From: Acidimicrobiales bacterium
Lineage (GTDB): Bacteria > Actinomycetota > Acidimicrobiia > Acidimicrobiales > Aldehydirespiratoraceae
Assembly: GCA_033344915.1 (NCBI GenBank)
Contig: JAWPML010000001.1
Location: 1-64,000, forward strand
Length of the DNA: 64,000 nucleotides
Reading direction: 5' to 3'
Of the stretch, positions 33,803 through 41,740 are shown in pieces. The notes beneath the pieces were generated by a model. The model saw nothing but the letters and a program-made list of their open reading frames with translations. It was not told where the DNA came from and did no database searches. The position numbers and the translations under genes were made by a program. Within the stretch, counting starts at the first letter, position 1. Each line of letters opens with the position of its first letter.

Positions 33803-34176
33803 TGTCCATCCCGATCTCCCGCCGGCTCGCGCCGGTCGTGTGTCTCTTGACCGTGGTGCTCGCGGCGTGCGGCGGCGAGTCGGCCCCGGCCCCCGGGGCG
33901 GAACGCTCGGTCGACCCGACGACGACGGTCGCCGCCGAACCGGTGGCCGCCCCGCCCGTCGCGGAGACCGGCGCGGACGGCGAGATCGCAGACGGCAGTG
34001 CGGAGGTTGACGACGCCTCGCCCGACCCCGCCGGCGTGGTCGCGGCCATGATCCTCGTGGTGAGCGGCGGCGACCTCGACGGTGCGGTTGGCGCTGGCAT
34101 CGTGACCGAGGCGGAGGCGGAGGCGGCGGTCGCCGCGCTCGAGTCCGGCGATCCGGAGATCGTCCTCGCCGGCTGA
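33802..34176 (+). CDS. Small lipoprotein, unknown function
   Basis: A 124-residue predicted lipoprotein with lipobox V-L-A-A-C (Cys near residue 23). A disordered Ala/Pro/Glu linker follows to about residue 75, then a short Ala/Glu/Val-rich helical end containing A-E-A-E-A-A-V-A-A-L-E-S-G-D-P-E-I. No family recognised. Translationally coupled to the exported protein before it; a GTG one codon earlier is the alternative start. It ends five bases before the dinB stop, convergent. Confidence 0.65.
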   Translation: MSIPISRRLAPVVCLLTVVLAACGGESAPAPGAERSVDPTTTVAAEPVAAPPVAETGADGEIADGSAEVDDASPDPAGVVAAMILVVSGGDLDGAVGAGIVTEAEAEAAVAALESGDPEIVLAG

Positions 34177-34181
34177 CACCG

Positions 34182-35423
34182 CTAGTCGGCGTCCAATGCC
34201 GTCGGCCGGGTGAGGGCGGGGATGCCGCCCGCATGGTCGATCAGCGAGGCCCGGGCCACCGCCGACTTCCCCCAGCGCCCGCGGATGTCGTCCATCATCT
34301 CATCCAGCGCGGTGGTCTCCCGACCCTCCTCGGGAAACCGGAGGGCGAGCTGGATCGCGTCGGGACGGCCGAGCCCGGAGAACGTGATGCCGATCAGGGT
34401 GCAACCCTTGCGGCCGAGCGCGCCGCCGGGGCCATGGGGACCGTCGACCAGGTCGAGCAGGAGCTCATCGGCGGTCGCGGTCAGGACGCCGGTGTTCTGG
34501 CTCGGCTCGATCAGGGTGCGGGACCGACTCTCGTAGCGCATCTCCTGGGTGCGATAGCGCACGGTGACGGTGCGGGCGACCCGGTCCGCCTTGCGCAGGC
34601 GGGCGGCGACCTTCTCGGCGAGCGCCAGCAGCTCGCGACGCAGTTCCTCTCGGGTGCGGATCCGGTTGCCGAGGGCCCGCTGCGCGCCCATGGACCGGTC
34701 CCGGCGACCGGTGTCGACCCGGCGTGGATCGAGGTTGTGGGCGAGATCGCGGAGGTGGCGGCCGGCGTGGGGGCCCAGGTAGCCCTGGAGGTCGGCCCGA
34801 CCGCTGGAGGCCAGATCACCCACGGTGTCGACACCGTGATCGTGGAGTTTCCCCGCCGTGACCGGACCGACGCCCCACAGCACCTCGACCGGCAGCGGGT
34901 GCAGGAACGCCAGCTCCTGGCCCGGCTCGACGTAGAGGAGACCGTCCGGCTTGGCCTGCGCGCTGGCGACCTTGGCGAGGAACTTCGTGCGGGCGACACC
35001 GACGGACAGGGGCAGGCCGACGTCTACGAGGACGCGGGTGCGCAACTGGGCCGCGATCTCGCGGGCCGGGCCGAACAGGTGCTCCGCCCCGGTCACGTCG
35101 AGAAACGCTTCGTCCACCGAGATCGGTTCGACGAAGGGCGTGAAGTCGTGGAAGCGCTCGAAGACGGCGTCGCTCGCCTCGGAGTAGGCGTCCATTCTCG
35201 GCTCGACCACGATCGCGTTGGGGCACAGCAGGCGTGCCTGCCCGCCGTTCATGGCGGACCGCACGCCGCAGCGCTTCGCCTCGTAGCTGCATGCGAGAAC
35301 GACCCCGCCGCCGACGATCACCGGGCGGCCCCGGAGGCGGGGATCGTCTCGCTGCTCGACGGAGGCGTAGAACGCGTCGAGGTCCGCGTGGAGGATGGTG
35401 GCCCGGCGGGTCTCGGTCGACAT
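34182..35423 (-). CDS. dinB: DNA polymerase IV (Y-family)
   Basis: A 413-residue error-prone translesion polymerase. The palm residues are D14 (H-A-D-L-D-A-F-Y) and the pair D104-E105 (S-V-D-E-A-F); the fingers loop S-Y-E-A-K-R-C-G-V is at 46-54. A helix-hairpin-helix (W-G-V-G-P-V-T-A) and the little-finger domain follow. The tail lacks an obvious beta-clamp-binding peptide. The start is set at the ATG six bases after a -10-like TACGAT. A LexA-type box lies immediately upstream, so it is probably SOS-induced. Confidence 0.93.
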   Translation of the reverse strand: MSTETRRATILHADLDAFYASVEQRDDPRLRGRPVIVGGGVVLACSYEAKRCGVRSAMNGGQARLLCPNAIVVEPRMDAYSEASDAVFERFHDFTPFVEPISVDEAFLDVTGAEHLFGPAREIAAQLRTRVLVDVGLPLSVGVARTKFLAKVASAQAKPDGLLYVEPGQELAFLHPLPVEVLWGVGPVTAGKLHDHGVDTVGDLASSGRADLQGYLGPHAGRHLRDLAHNLDPRRVDTGRRDRSMGAQRALGNRIRTREELRRELLALAEKVAARLRKADRVARTVTVRYRTQEMRYESRSRTLIEPSQNTGVLTATADELLLDLVDGPHGPGGALGRKGCTLIGITFSGLGRPDAIQLALRFPEEGRETTALDEMMDDIRGRWGKSAVARASLIDHAGGIPALTRPTALDAD

Positions 35424-35429
35424 GGGTGC

Positions 35430-35435
35430 ATCGTA
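35430..35435 (-). promoter_or_regulatory. -10-like TACGAT of dinB
   Basis: The minus-strand TACGAT ends six bases before the dinB ATG and begins two bases downstream of the LexA box. Confidence 0.55.
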
Positions 35436-35437
35436 GG

Positions 35438-35453
35438 ACGAACATCTGTTCGT
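35438..35453 (-). promoter_or_regulatory. LexA (SOS) box upstream of dinB
   Basis: ACGAACATCTGTTCGT has perfect 7-base arms around TC and fits the actinobacterial/Bacillus-type SOS box core GAAC-N4-GTTC. It sits between the presumed -35 and -10 of dinB, 14 bases from the start codon, where LexA would block transcription. It also lies about 60 bases upstream of the divergent gene at 35514. Confidence 0.8.
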
Positions 35454-35501
35454 CTGCCACCGCATCGACACCGGATCGCCGTCGCTGTCACACCGGCCGG
35501 G

Positions 35502-35507
35502 CAGACT
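35502..35507 (+). promoter_or_regulatory. -10-like CAGACT ahead of hypothetical gene
   Basis: CAGACT ends six bases before the ATG at 35514. Confidence 0.45.
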
Positions 35508-35513
35508 GCCGCC

Positions 35514-36065
35514 ATGGCCACTCGGCGCTACGGCACCATCGTGAAGCATCTGACCGACGATCCCGACACCGCGGTCGAGCTCGCCGCGAAGCTGAACGAC
35601 GAGGTGCTCCACCACCTGGCCGAGGCGCTGCACGACGAAGCGCGCCGGCGGGCGATCGCGGCGGGCGACCACGCGGCGCTGATCGCCGAAGTGTTCGAGA
35701 CCGGGTTCGGCCGCGACGGCCTCGGCGTCGATCCGTGGATCGAGGGCGACGTGGTCGTGTGCCCCGGGGCGATGGTCGCGAAGAGCAAGAGCAGCCATCG
35801 GTGCCGGTTCGTCAGCGTGGACGACGTGTGGATCTGGGAGTCCGGCGAGCTGATCCAGGAGGACAAGCGGTCCAACCCCGGTCCGGAGGACGGTTTCCGG
35901 GCGGTCGCCCTGCTGCCGATCCTCAACGGCATGACCCTCGATGTCGTCACCGGGCGCGCCCGGGGCGGCCAGCACAGCGTCGACCGGGCAACGTCCTATG
36001 TCGTGCGCCGGGGCAAGCTCGTCGAGGTCAGCCAACGCAACGTGAGCGGGCGGGGCATGCAGTGA
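35514..36065 (+). CDS. Conserved-looking hypothetical protein
   Basis: No family recognised. A 183-residue soluble protein. The first 65 residues are helical (V-K-H-L-T-D-D-P-D-T-A-V-E-L-A-A-K-L-N-D-E-V). From residue 75 it is strand-rich, with I-E-G-D-V-V-V-C-P-G-A-M-V, C-R-F-V-S-V-D-D-V-W-I-W-E-S and a final L-V-E-V-S-Q-R-N segment. It could be a small beta-domain with a helical cap. Position between the SOS-controlled dinB promoter and the AhpD-like gene, with a 28-base gap to the latter, gives no clear role. Its promoter lies within reach of the LexA box. Confidence 0.65.
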   Translation: MATRRYGTIVKHLTDDPDTAVELAAKLNDEVLHHLAEALHDEARRRAIAAGDHAALIAEVFETGFGRDGLGVDPWIEGDVVVCPGAMVAKSKSSHRCRFVSVDDVWIWESGELIQEDKRSNPGPEDGFRAVALLPILNGMTLDVVTGRARGGQHSVDRATSYVVRRGKLVEVSQRNVSGRGMQ

Positions 36066-36082
36066 GCCCGCCGCCCGGGTGA

Positions 36083-36088
36083 CAGACT
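36083..36088 (+). promoter_or_regulatory. -10-like CAGACT of the AhpD-like gene
   Basis: CAGACT ends five bases before the ATG at 36094, supporting that ATG rather than the GTG at 36079. Confidence 0.4.
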
Positions 36089-36093
36089 CGGGC

Positions 36094-37125
36094 ATGGGTC
36101 TCGACCGACACACGACCGTCGATGCCGCCGTCGAGGAGGCATGGAGCGGCCTCGCCCGGGCCGGTGCCTGGTGGACCGGCGCCCAACGGGTGGCGATCGC
36201 CGCGGCGACCCGCGCCGCCGCGCCCCGCCCGCTGTGGGAGAAGGCTCCGGACCTGGCGGCCCTGTCCCGTGAGGCCGCCGGCGCCGCCCTGTCCCCGTTC
36301 GTCGCCGGGCTCGTCGAGCGCATCGCGGTCGAGCCGTCCTCGCTGACGCGCGACGACGTGAGGGTGATCACCGCCGAACTCGGTGATGCGGCGTACGCCG
36401 AGCTCGCCTCGGTCGTCTGCCAGGTCGTGGCCGTCGACCAGCTGGCCGCGGCCCTCGGTGCCGACGTTCGCCCCCTGCCGGAGCCCGTCGCGGGCGACCC
36501 GAGTCGGCTGCGGCCCGAGGGCATGGCCGACGTCGGCGGACACATCGACATGACCGCCGACGCGGTGGGGCCGAACGTCGCCCGCTCCTTGAGCCTCGCG
36601 GGCGACGATCACATTCGCTGGCGCAACCTCGTGTTCGCCATGTACTCCGGCGATCGGTTCGCCGACATGGTGTGGACCACGGGGGCGCTCAGCCGCCCGC
36701 AGGTCGAGCTGCTCGCGGCGCGCACGAGCGCGCTCAACGAGTGCTTCTATTGAACGTCCGCCCACACGATGCTGCTCGGTCTGAGTAGTGGTGCGATCGA
36801 CGAGACCCCCGACATGAGCGCGGTCGTCGGCGCCGCGGGCGGCGACGCCGGCGTGGCCGCGGCCGCCGCGCTCTCGTCCTTCGCCGAGGCGGCATGGCGG
36901 CGCGACGAGTCGCTGACCACGGCACGAGAGGCCCTGCGGGCGGCCGTCGGCGATGCCGGTGTCGTGGAGGCCGCCCAGACGGTCGCGATCTTCCGCTCGC
37001 TCAACATCGCCGCCGACGCGTCGGGCATTCCGCTCGACGAGGACTGGCGGGGATTCGCGACGGAGTTCGTCGGTGCGCTCGGGTTGGATGAGTTCCGCAC
37101 CGCGGCGAACACGCCGGGGTTCTGA
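36094..37125 (+). CDS. AhpD-like alkylhydroperoxidase, candidate selenoprotein (TGA read as Sec at residue 220)
   Basis: A 343-residue protein if the in-frame TGA at 36751-36753 is read as selenocysteine. The active site is E-C217-F-Y-U220-T-S-A-H224. It aligns with M. tuberculosis AhpD C130-x-x-C133-x-x-x-H137, and Sec replaces the peroxidatic C133. AhpD-type proteins reduce peroxides or act as thiol-disulfide partners. The architecture looks like two AhpD-like repeats: residues 1-130 are a degenerate copy without the Cys pair, 150-343 the active copy, ending with F-R-S-L-N-I-A-A-D-A-S-G-I-P-L-D. A SECIS-like hairpin follows the TGA. Without recoding one would get a 219-residue product ending just before its catalytic residue. 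A TGC-to-TGA error or a decayed gene is the alternative. Confidence 0.8.
36770..36790 (+). promoter_or_regulatory. Bacterial SECIS-like hairpin after the TGA
   Basis: Core stem CTGCTC (36772-36777) pairs with GAGTAG (36783-36788), one G-U included, with loop GGTCT (36778-36782); two more wobble pairs extend it to 8 bp. The stem starts 16 bases after the TGA and the loop 24 bases after, within the known bSECIS range, and GGUCU is the apical-loop sequence of E. coli fdhF recognised by SelB. The 3' arm forces two successive AGT serine codons, which look out of place at this G+C. Confidence 0.75.
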
Positions 37126-37144
37126 CGGTCAGCTGACGGTCAGC
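37123..37144. repeat. 11-bp tandem repeat spanning two stop codons
   Basis: TGACGGTCAGC occurs twice head to tail and begins a third, partial copy at 37147. The first copy supplies the TGA of the AhpD-like gene; the second contains the reverse-strand stop of the DUF2277 gene. Confidence 0.8.
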
Positions 37145-37391
37145 CCTGACGGGCGAGGCGCCGAAGCGGCGGTTCCGTCTTCGGGGGAACCTTGCGGGGT
37201 GGGAGCGCGGCGATCAGGTCGCGGGTCGCCTCGGCGACGAGTTCGACAGCCCGCTCGAAGGCCTCCTCCGTCGCCGCGGACGTCTTCTGCACGCCGCTGA
37301 CCTTGCGGCAGTACTGACGGGCGGCGGCGACGATCTCTTCCTCGGTGGCGACGGGTTCGAGCCCGCGCAGCGTGGTGATGTTGCGGCACAT
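37140..37391 (-). CDS. DUF2277 domain protein
   Basis: An 83-residue protein of the DUF2277 family, function unknown. The whole domain is present: the diagnostic N-terminus M-C-R-N-I-T-T-L, then E-E-E-I-V-A-A-A-R-Q-Y-C-R-K-V-S-G, and a basic C-terminal tail. The TAGCGT hexamer at 37399-37404 ends seven bases before the ATG. It converges on the AhpD-like gene with 14 bases between, and shares direction with the helicase gene upstream. Confidence 0.9.
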   Translation of the reverse strand: MCRNITTLRGLEPVATEEEIVAAARQYCRKVSGVQKTSAATEEAFERAVELVAEATRDLIAALPPRKVPPKTEPPLRRLARQG

Positions 37392-37398
37392 GCCCGCG

Positions 37399-37404
37399 AC
37401 GCTA
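37399..37404 (-). promoter_or_regulatory. -10-like TAGCGT of the DUF2277 gene
   Basis: Minus-strand TAGCGT, seven bases before the ATG. It lies in the 15-base gap to the helicase stop, so this small gene probably has its own promoter. Confidence 0.45.
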
Positions 37405-37406
37405 GT

Positions 37407-40250
37407 TCAGACGGACTCGTCGTCCTCGGGGGCGAGCGCGTCCTCGATGATCGCCAGGATCTCCTCGCCGTACTTCTCGATCTTCACCGGGCCGATGCCG
37501 GGCACCGCGAGCAGCTCGTCGTCGTCGATCGGCCGCAGCCGGGCGAGGTCGTAGAGGGTGGCATCGTTGAAGACCACGTAGGCGGGCATCCCGGTCGCCT
37601 TGGCGGTCTCACTGCGCCACGCCTTCAGCGACTCCCGCAGGCTCGCCTCGGCGAGGCTGCCCACCTCGGGCACGTCGCGGGATTTCCGCTCGGTCGGGCG
37701 GGCTCGGGCCGGGCGCAGCTCCGGCTCCGGTTCGGCATCGGGGTCGCGCGGGGTGGTCAGCTGGGCGACGAACGGCGACGGCGGTTCGCCGGTGGTCACC
37801 AGGGCGCGCCGGCTGGCGCGGGTGACGGCGACATGGAAGACCCGGCGCTCCTCCTCGCGATCGGCGGCCAGACGATGAGGCATCAGCCCGGCGGTCGCGT
37901 CGTGGACGATGACGTGGGGCCACTCGCGTCCCTTCACGCGGTGGATGGTGCTGAGCCGGACGCCGGCCCAGTCCGGCTCGCGGTCGGTGAGCCGTTCGGC
38001 GAGCCATGGTCCGAACCGGTTCGGGTCCGGCTGGGCGCCGGCGACTGCGAGCAGGGCGGCGAGATCGTCGCCGTGGGCCGATCGGTCGACGGAGCGGCGG
38101 CTCGCGTCGAGCCGGTTGTCGAGGGCCTGGCCGAGCCCCACGCGGTCGCGGATCGCGGCGAGGAGGGTGGCGGTGTCGGCCCCGTCGTCGGCGAGCCCGC
38201 GGATCATCCGCACGTCCTCGGCGAACGCGAGGATCTTGTCCTGATCGCGGGCGTTGTTGAGCCGGCCCGCCAGCTGGTCCAGCTGGCGGGGGCTTCGCTG
38301 CTCGCCTACCCACTCGGCGAGCCGCCGGCTGATGCCGCGCGGCGGTCGGCGGACCGCGGTCTCCAGTGCCGTAGCCGGGAGCGCCTGCTCCGGGGCGACC
38401 GCCACCCGCAGCCAGGCGAGCGCGCCCGCCACGCCGGTGCGTTCGAGGAAATTGGCGTCGACCGGCGCGCTCGTGGCGATGCCCGCCTCGCCGAGTAGCA
38501 GCATCGGGCCGAGCAGCGTGGCGTTGACCCGGGTGAGCACCGCGATGTCGGCCGGGGCCACGCCGTGCTCGACGAGGCGGGTGACCTCGGCCACTGTTGC
38601 CCCGAGCGGATCGGGGGACGACGCGATCTCCAGGGCGTCGCCGCCGTCCTCGCGGCCCTTCGCCGCGGTGATGGTCTTGTCGACCCGTCGTCGGTTGTGG
38701 GTGAGCAGCGTCGCGGCGCCGCTCACGACGGCGGGCGGACAGCGATAGTTGATCGTCAGGTCGTGGGCGCCGCTCCCGGGGAAGAGGTCGGCGAAGTCGA
38801 TGAGCCACGAGGGGGAGGCGCCGGCGTAGCCGTAGATCGTCTGGTCGTCGTCGCCCACACCGAACACGTCCGCCCGCGGGCCGGCCAGCAGCCGCAGCAG
38901 CAGCACATGGGCCGGGGTGAGGTCCTGGAACTCGTCGACGAGCAGCACGCCGCAGGCCTGCCGGGCTGCTCGTCGCGCTGCCGGGTCGGTGCAGAGCACC
39001 TCGATGGCCCCGAGGATCTGTTCGTCGAAGTCCACCACGCCGGCTCCCCGCAGGCGACGACGGAACTCGGGGAGCACCGAGGCGAACTCCTTCACGTCGC
39101 CGCCGAATTCCTTCTCGACGGCGGCCGGGGATCGCAGGCCGAGTCGGGACGCGGTGAGCGCTTCGATCCAGACCGCCATCGGATCGGCCATCGCCTGGCG
39201 GCGTCCGCCGACCAGGTCGTCGAGCACACGGCGGACCTCGCGTTCGTCGATCACCCGAGGGGCCGACCGGTCGGCCGGCGACGCGAACGGCCCTCGCCCG
39301 CTCAGGATCGCGAGCGCAAGAGAGTTGAGTGTGCGGATCTCGAGCCCGGCGAGATCGGTGGTGCGCTCCTGCATCTCCTCGCGGGCGCGCACGTTGAAGG
39401 CGACGAGGCAGATCGTGGACGGGTCGATGCCGCGATCGCGCACGAGATGGCGGGCCCGCTCGGTGAGGACGCGGGTCTTGCCGGAGCCGGCCGGTGCGAT
39501 GATGCGGGCACCACCTCCGCCGTGGGCGACGGCGGCGAGCTGATCGGGGGCGAGGTCTGCGTCCGGGGGCGTGTGGCGCAGCGGGGCGAGCGAGCCGATG
39601 CCGAGATGGGCGGCCGGCACGACGGGCGCGCCGAGATCGATGTCGTCGAACCAGTCGAGCGGGCCGCCGTCCACCCAGGCCGGGCCGTCGGGGGTGTCGA
39701 CGTCGCCCGGCCCGGCGGTACGCGGGGTCGCCCCGGCGGCGACGGCCGCCGAGACGGCGGCGATGGTGGGGGCGTCGGGCCGGCGCGCATCGACGCTGTG
39801 GTCGAGCACGAGGAGGCGGAGGATGTCACCCTCGAGGTCGGTTTCGGGCGACAGGTGCCAGTAGTCGACCGCGAGGACGGGATCGGGCTCCGGCAGGTCG
39901 GTCGCCAACTCGATGACGACCCGCTCGCGGTCGGCCCGTGCCGCGCGCAGCTTCGCGATCGCGTCGGGGCCGTCGTCCACCGTGATGCGGGGCGCGTCGG
40001 CCCAGGGCGCCGGCGCGGTCTGGCCGGGGAGCACCACCACGTTGCGGCCGAGGGCGGCCGGCCCGGCCAGATGGTCCCAGGCGGCAGTCAGCTCGACCGG
40101 GGCGACGGCGTCGGGCGCCCGCCGGGCGGCTCGCGGCTCGTCGAACATCGTCGGCTCTTCGGCCGTCGCGGCGCCCGCCGGTGCGCCGGAGCAGGACCGC
40201 ACCTCGGCCACCGTGGGGTGGCGGTCGCCGCAGTGTCCGCAGGAGATCAT
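37407..40250 (-). CDS. UvrD/PcrA-type DNA helicase with N-terminal extension and HRDC domain
   Basis: A 947-residue superfamily 1A helicase. The helicase core starts only near residue 225: motif I A-P-A-G-S-G-K-T, motif II V-D-E-F-Q-D-L, motif III G-D-D-D-Q-T-I-Y-G-Y, motif V R-V-K-G-R-E-W and motif VI H-V-A-V-T-R-A-S-R. An HRDC domain ends the protein (about 870-940), as in UvrD2. Unusual is the first 225 residues: a putative zinc element C-G-H-C-G-D-R-H near the start with C at residue 20, then a divergent region with V-V-V-L-P-G-Q-T. TACGGT lies seven bases before the ATG and supports this start. Confidence 0.9.
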   Translation of the reverse strand: MISCGHCGDRHPTVAEVRSCSGAPAGAATAEEPTMFDEPRAARRAPDAVAPVELTAAWDHLAGPAALGRNVVVLPGQTAPAPWADAPRITVDDGPDAIAKLRAARADRERVVIELATDLPEPDPVLAVDYWHLSPETDLEGDILRLLVLDHSVDARRPDAPTIAAVSAAVAAGATPRTAGPGDVDTPDGPAWVDGGPLDWFDDIDLGAPVVPAAHLGIGSLAPLRHTPPDADLAPDQLAAVAHGGGGARIIAPAGSGKTRVLTERARHLVRDRGIDPSTICLVAFNVRAREEMQERTTDLAGLEIRTLNSLALAILSGRGPFASPADRSAPRVIDEREVRRVLDDLVGGRRQAMADPMAVWIEALTASRLGLRSPAAVEKEFGGDVKEFASVLPEFRRRLRGAGVVDFDEQILGAIEVLCTDPAARRAARQACGVLLVDEFQDLTPAHVLLLRLLAGPRADVFGVGDDDQTIYGYAGASPSWLIDFADLFPGSGAHDLTINYRCPPAVVSGAATLLTHNRRRVDKTITAAKGREDGGDALEIASSPDPLGATVAEVTRLVEHGVAPADIAVLTRVNATLLGPMLLLGEAGIATSAPVDANFLERTGVAGALAWLRVAVAPEQALPATALETAVRRPPRGISRRLAEWVGEQRSPRQLDQLAGRLNNARDQDKILAFAEDVRMIRGLADDGADTATLLAAIRDRVGLGQALDNRLDASRRSVDRSAHGDDLAALLAVAGAQPDPNRFGPWLAERLTDREPDWAGVRLSTIHRVKGREWPHVIVHDATAGLMPHRLAADREEERRVFHVAVTRASRRALVTTGEPPSPFVAQLTTPRDPDAEPEPELRPARARPTERKSRDVPEVGSLAEASLRESLKAWRSETAKATGMPAYVVFNDATLYDLARLRPIDDDELLAVPGIGPVKIEKYGEEILAIIEDALAPEDDESV

Positions 40251-40257
40251 CCTCCGC

Positions 40258-40263
40258 ACCGTA
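40258..40263 (-). promoter_or_regulatory. -10-like TACGGT of the helicase gene
   Basis: Minus-strand TACGGT ends seven bases before the ATG at 40250. No SOS box is visible here, unlike at dinB. Confidence 0.5.
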
Positions 40264-40307
40264 GGCGCGGCCACTGACAGTCCCGTGTCCGGGTCGCCGT
40301 CACCGGG

Positions 40308-41687
40308 TCAGGCCGGTTGGCCGCGATGGCGGAGCTGGGCGGCGAGCGGTGCCGCGAGCAGGCTCATCACGAGCAGCAGGATCATGGACGCCTTCACCCC
40401 GTCGACCACGCCGTAGCGGGCGAGCAGGGCGATGACGATGGCCGCGCAGAGCGTCTGTCCGATCTCCTGGGAGATCCGGTTCATCGATCCGCCGATACCG
40501 AGCCGATCGCCGGTGACGTTCGTGAGTGCGGCGGCCTGCGTTGCCGCGTGGGCGCAACCGACCCCGAAGCCGTAGAGCACGACGAAGGGAACCCACACGG
40601 CGAGGATCTGTCGTTCCTCGGTCACCTGGGTGTACATCCACAGGGCGGATCCGGCGAGGAGGAGCGAACCGGGCAGGATGACGGCCCGATGGCCGTAGCG
40701 GTCGGCCAGGCGGCCCGCCACCACCGACATCGGGCCCGCGATCGCCGGGATCATCCCCACGGCCAGGCCGGACCACATCAGCGAGAGCCCCCACGACTGG
40801 CTCATGAGCTGGACCATCGCGAGGAACGTGCCCGCGAACGTGCCCGCGACCAGGAACGACAGCGAGCTGCCGACCCGGAAGTCGTGGTCGCCGAACAGTG
40901 GCAGGTACAGGATCGGTTCGGGGTGACGGGCCGACCGCGCGATCAGGATCGGCAGGACGACGAGCGCGACCGCGATGGCGGCCAGCGTGCGCCCATCGGT
41001 GTACCCCCAGTCGTCGCTCTGCACGATGCCCATCGCCAGCGCGGCGATGCCGAGCATCAGTAGCACCACCCCGACGAGATCGGGGGGCTGACGACGCCGC
41101 CGACTGGCGAAGTCGTCTCGCGGCAGCCGCGGGGCGACCAGGACGAACACGATGATGCCGAGCGGGACGTTGACGAAGAACGCCCAGCGCCACGTCAGGT
41201 TGTCGATCAGGGCGCCACCGACCGCGGGACCGACCGCCGTCGCCACGCCGCCGACGGCCCCCATCGCGCCGACCGCCGTCGAGCGTCGCTCGGGCGGAAA
41301 CGCATCGAGCACGAGCGCCAACGAGGCCGGCGACTCGATGGCGAGACCGGCGGCCTGCACCATGCGGGCGGCGATCAGGAACTCGACGGTCGGCGAGATG
41401 CTGACGAGGGCGCTGCCGACGATGAAGAGTCCGAAGCCGGTGAGGAACATCCGGGCCCGTCCGAAGCGGTCGGCGGCCCAGCCGGCCGGGACGAAGACGG
41501 CCGCGGTCGTGATCGAGAACGCGGTCAGCGCCCAGGAAACCGTCTCCTTGCTGACGTCGAACGTCGCCTCGATCTCGCCGAACGCGACGAAGACCAGGGA
41601 GAAGTTCAGCGTGGCGAGTCCGATCGCCCCGGCGATCAACCCGTAGATGCGCCACGGTGACGCGGCGAGCGAGGTCTCGTTCACCAC
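40308..41687 (-). CDS. MFS transporter, DHA2 (EmrB/QacA) type
   Basis: A 459-residue drug:proton antiporter-like protein with about fourteen transmembrane helices. Motif A is G-W-A-A-D-R-F-G-R-A-R near residue 68 and again in weaker form A-G-R-L-A-D-R-Y-G-H-R near 330. Motif C-like G-P-A-V-G-G-A-L-I-D lies in helix 5. Typical substrates are cationic or amphipathic drugs, inferred only from family. Start is GTG; the hexamer TAGCCA, a poor match, lies six bases upstream. Confidence 0.9.
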   Translation of the reverse strand: MVNETSLAASPWRIYGLIAGAIGLATLNFSLVFVAFGEIEATFDVSKETVSWALTAFSITTAAVFVPAGWAADRFGRARMFLTGFGLFIVGSALVSISPTVEFLIAARMVQAAGLAIESPASLALVLDAFPPERRSTAVGAMGAVGGVATAVGPAVGGALIDNLTWRWAFFVNVPLGIIVFVLVAPRLPRDDFASRRRRQPPDLVGVVLLMLGIAALAMGIVQSDDWGYTDGRTLAAIAVALVVLPILIARSARHPEPILYLPLFGDHDFRVGSSLSFLVAGTFAGTFLAMVQLMSQSWGLSLMWSGLAVGMIPAIAGPMSVVAGRLADRYGHRAVILPGSLLLAGSALWMYTQVTEERQILAVWVPFVVLYGFGVGCAHAATQAAALTNVTGDRLGIGGSMNRISQEIGQTLCAAIVIALLARYGVVDGVKASMILLLVMSLLAAPLAAQLRHRGQPA

Positions 41688-41740
41688 GGATGGCTACACC
41701 GCGAGATGCATCCGAACGAAATCGTTGCGAGACTCCGCCC

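Noticed and set aside
36769-37125. Separate small gene beginning at the ATG after the TGA.
   Set aside because: It has no Shine-Dalgarno or promoter hexamer at the expected distance. It lies in the same frame as the upstream part, and its first residues complete the AhpD motif across the TGA.
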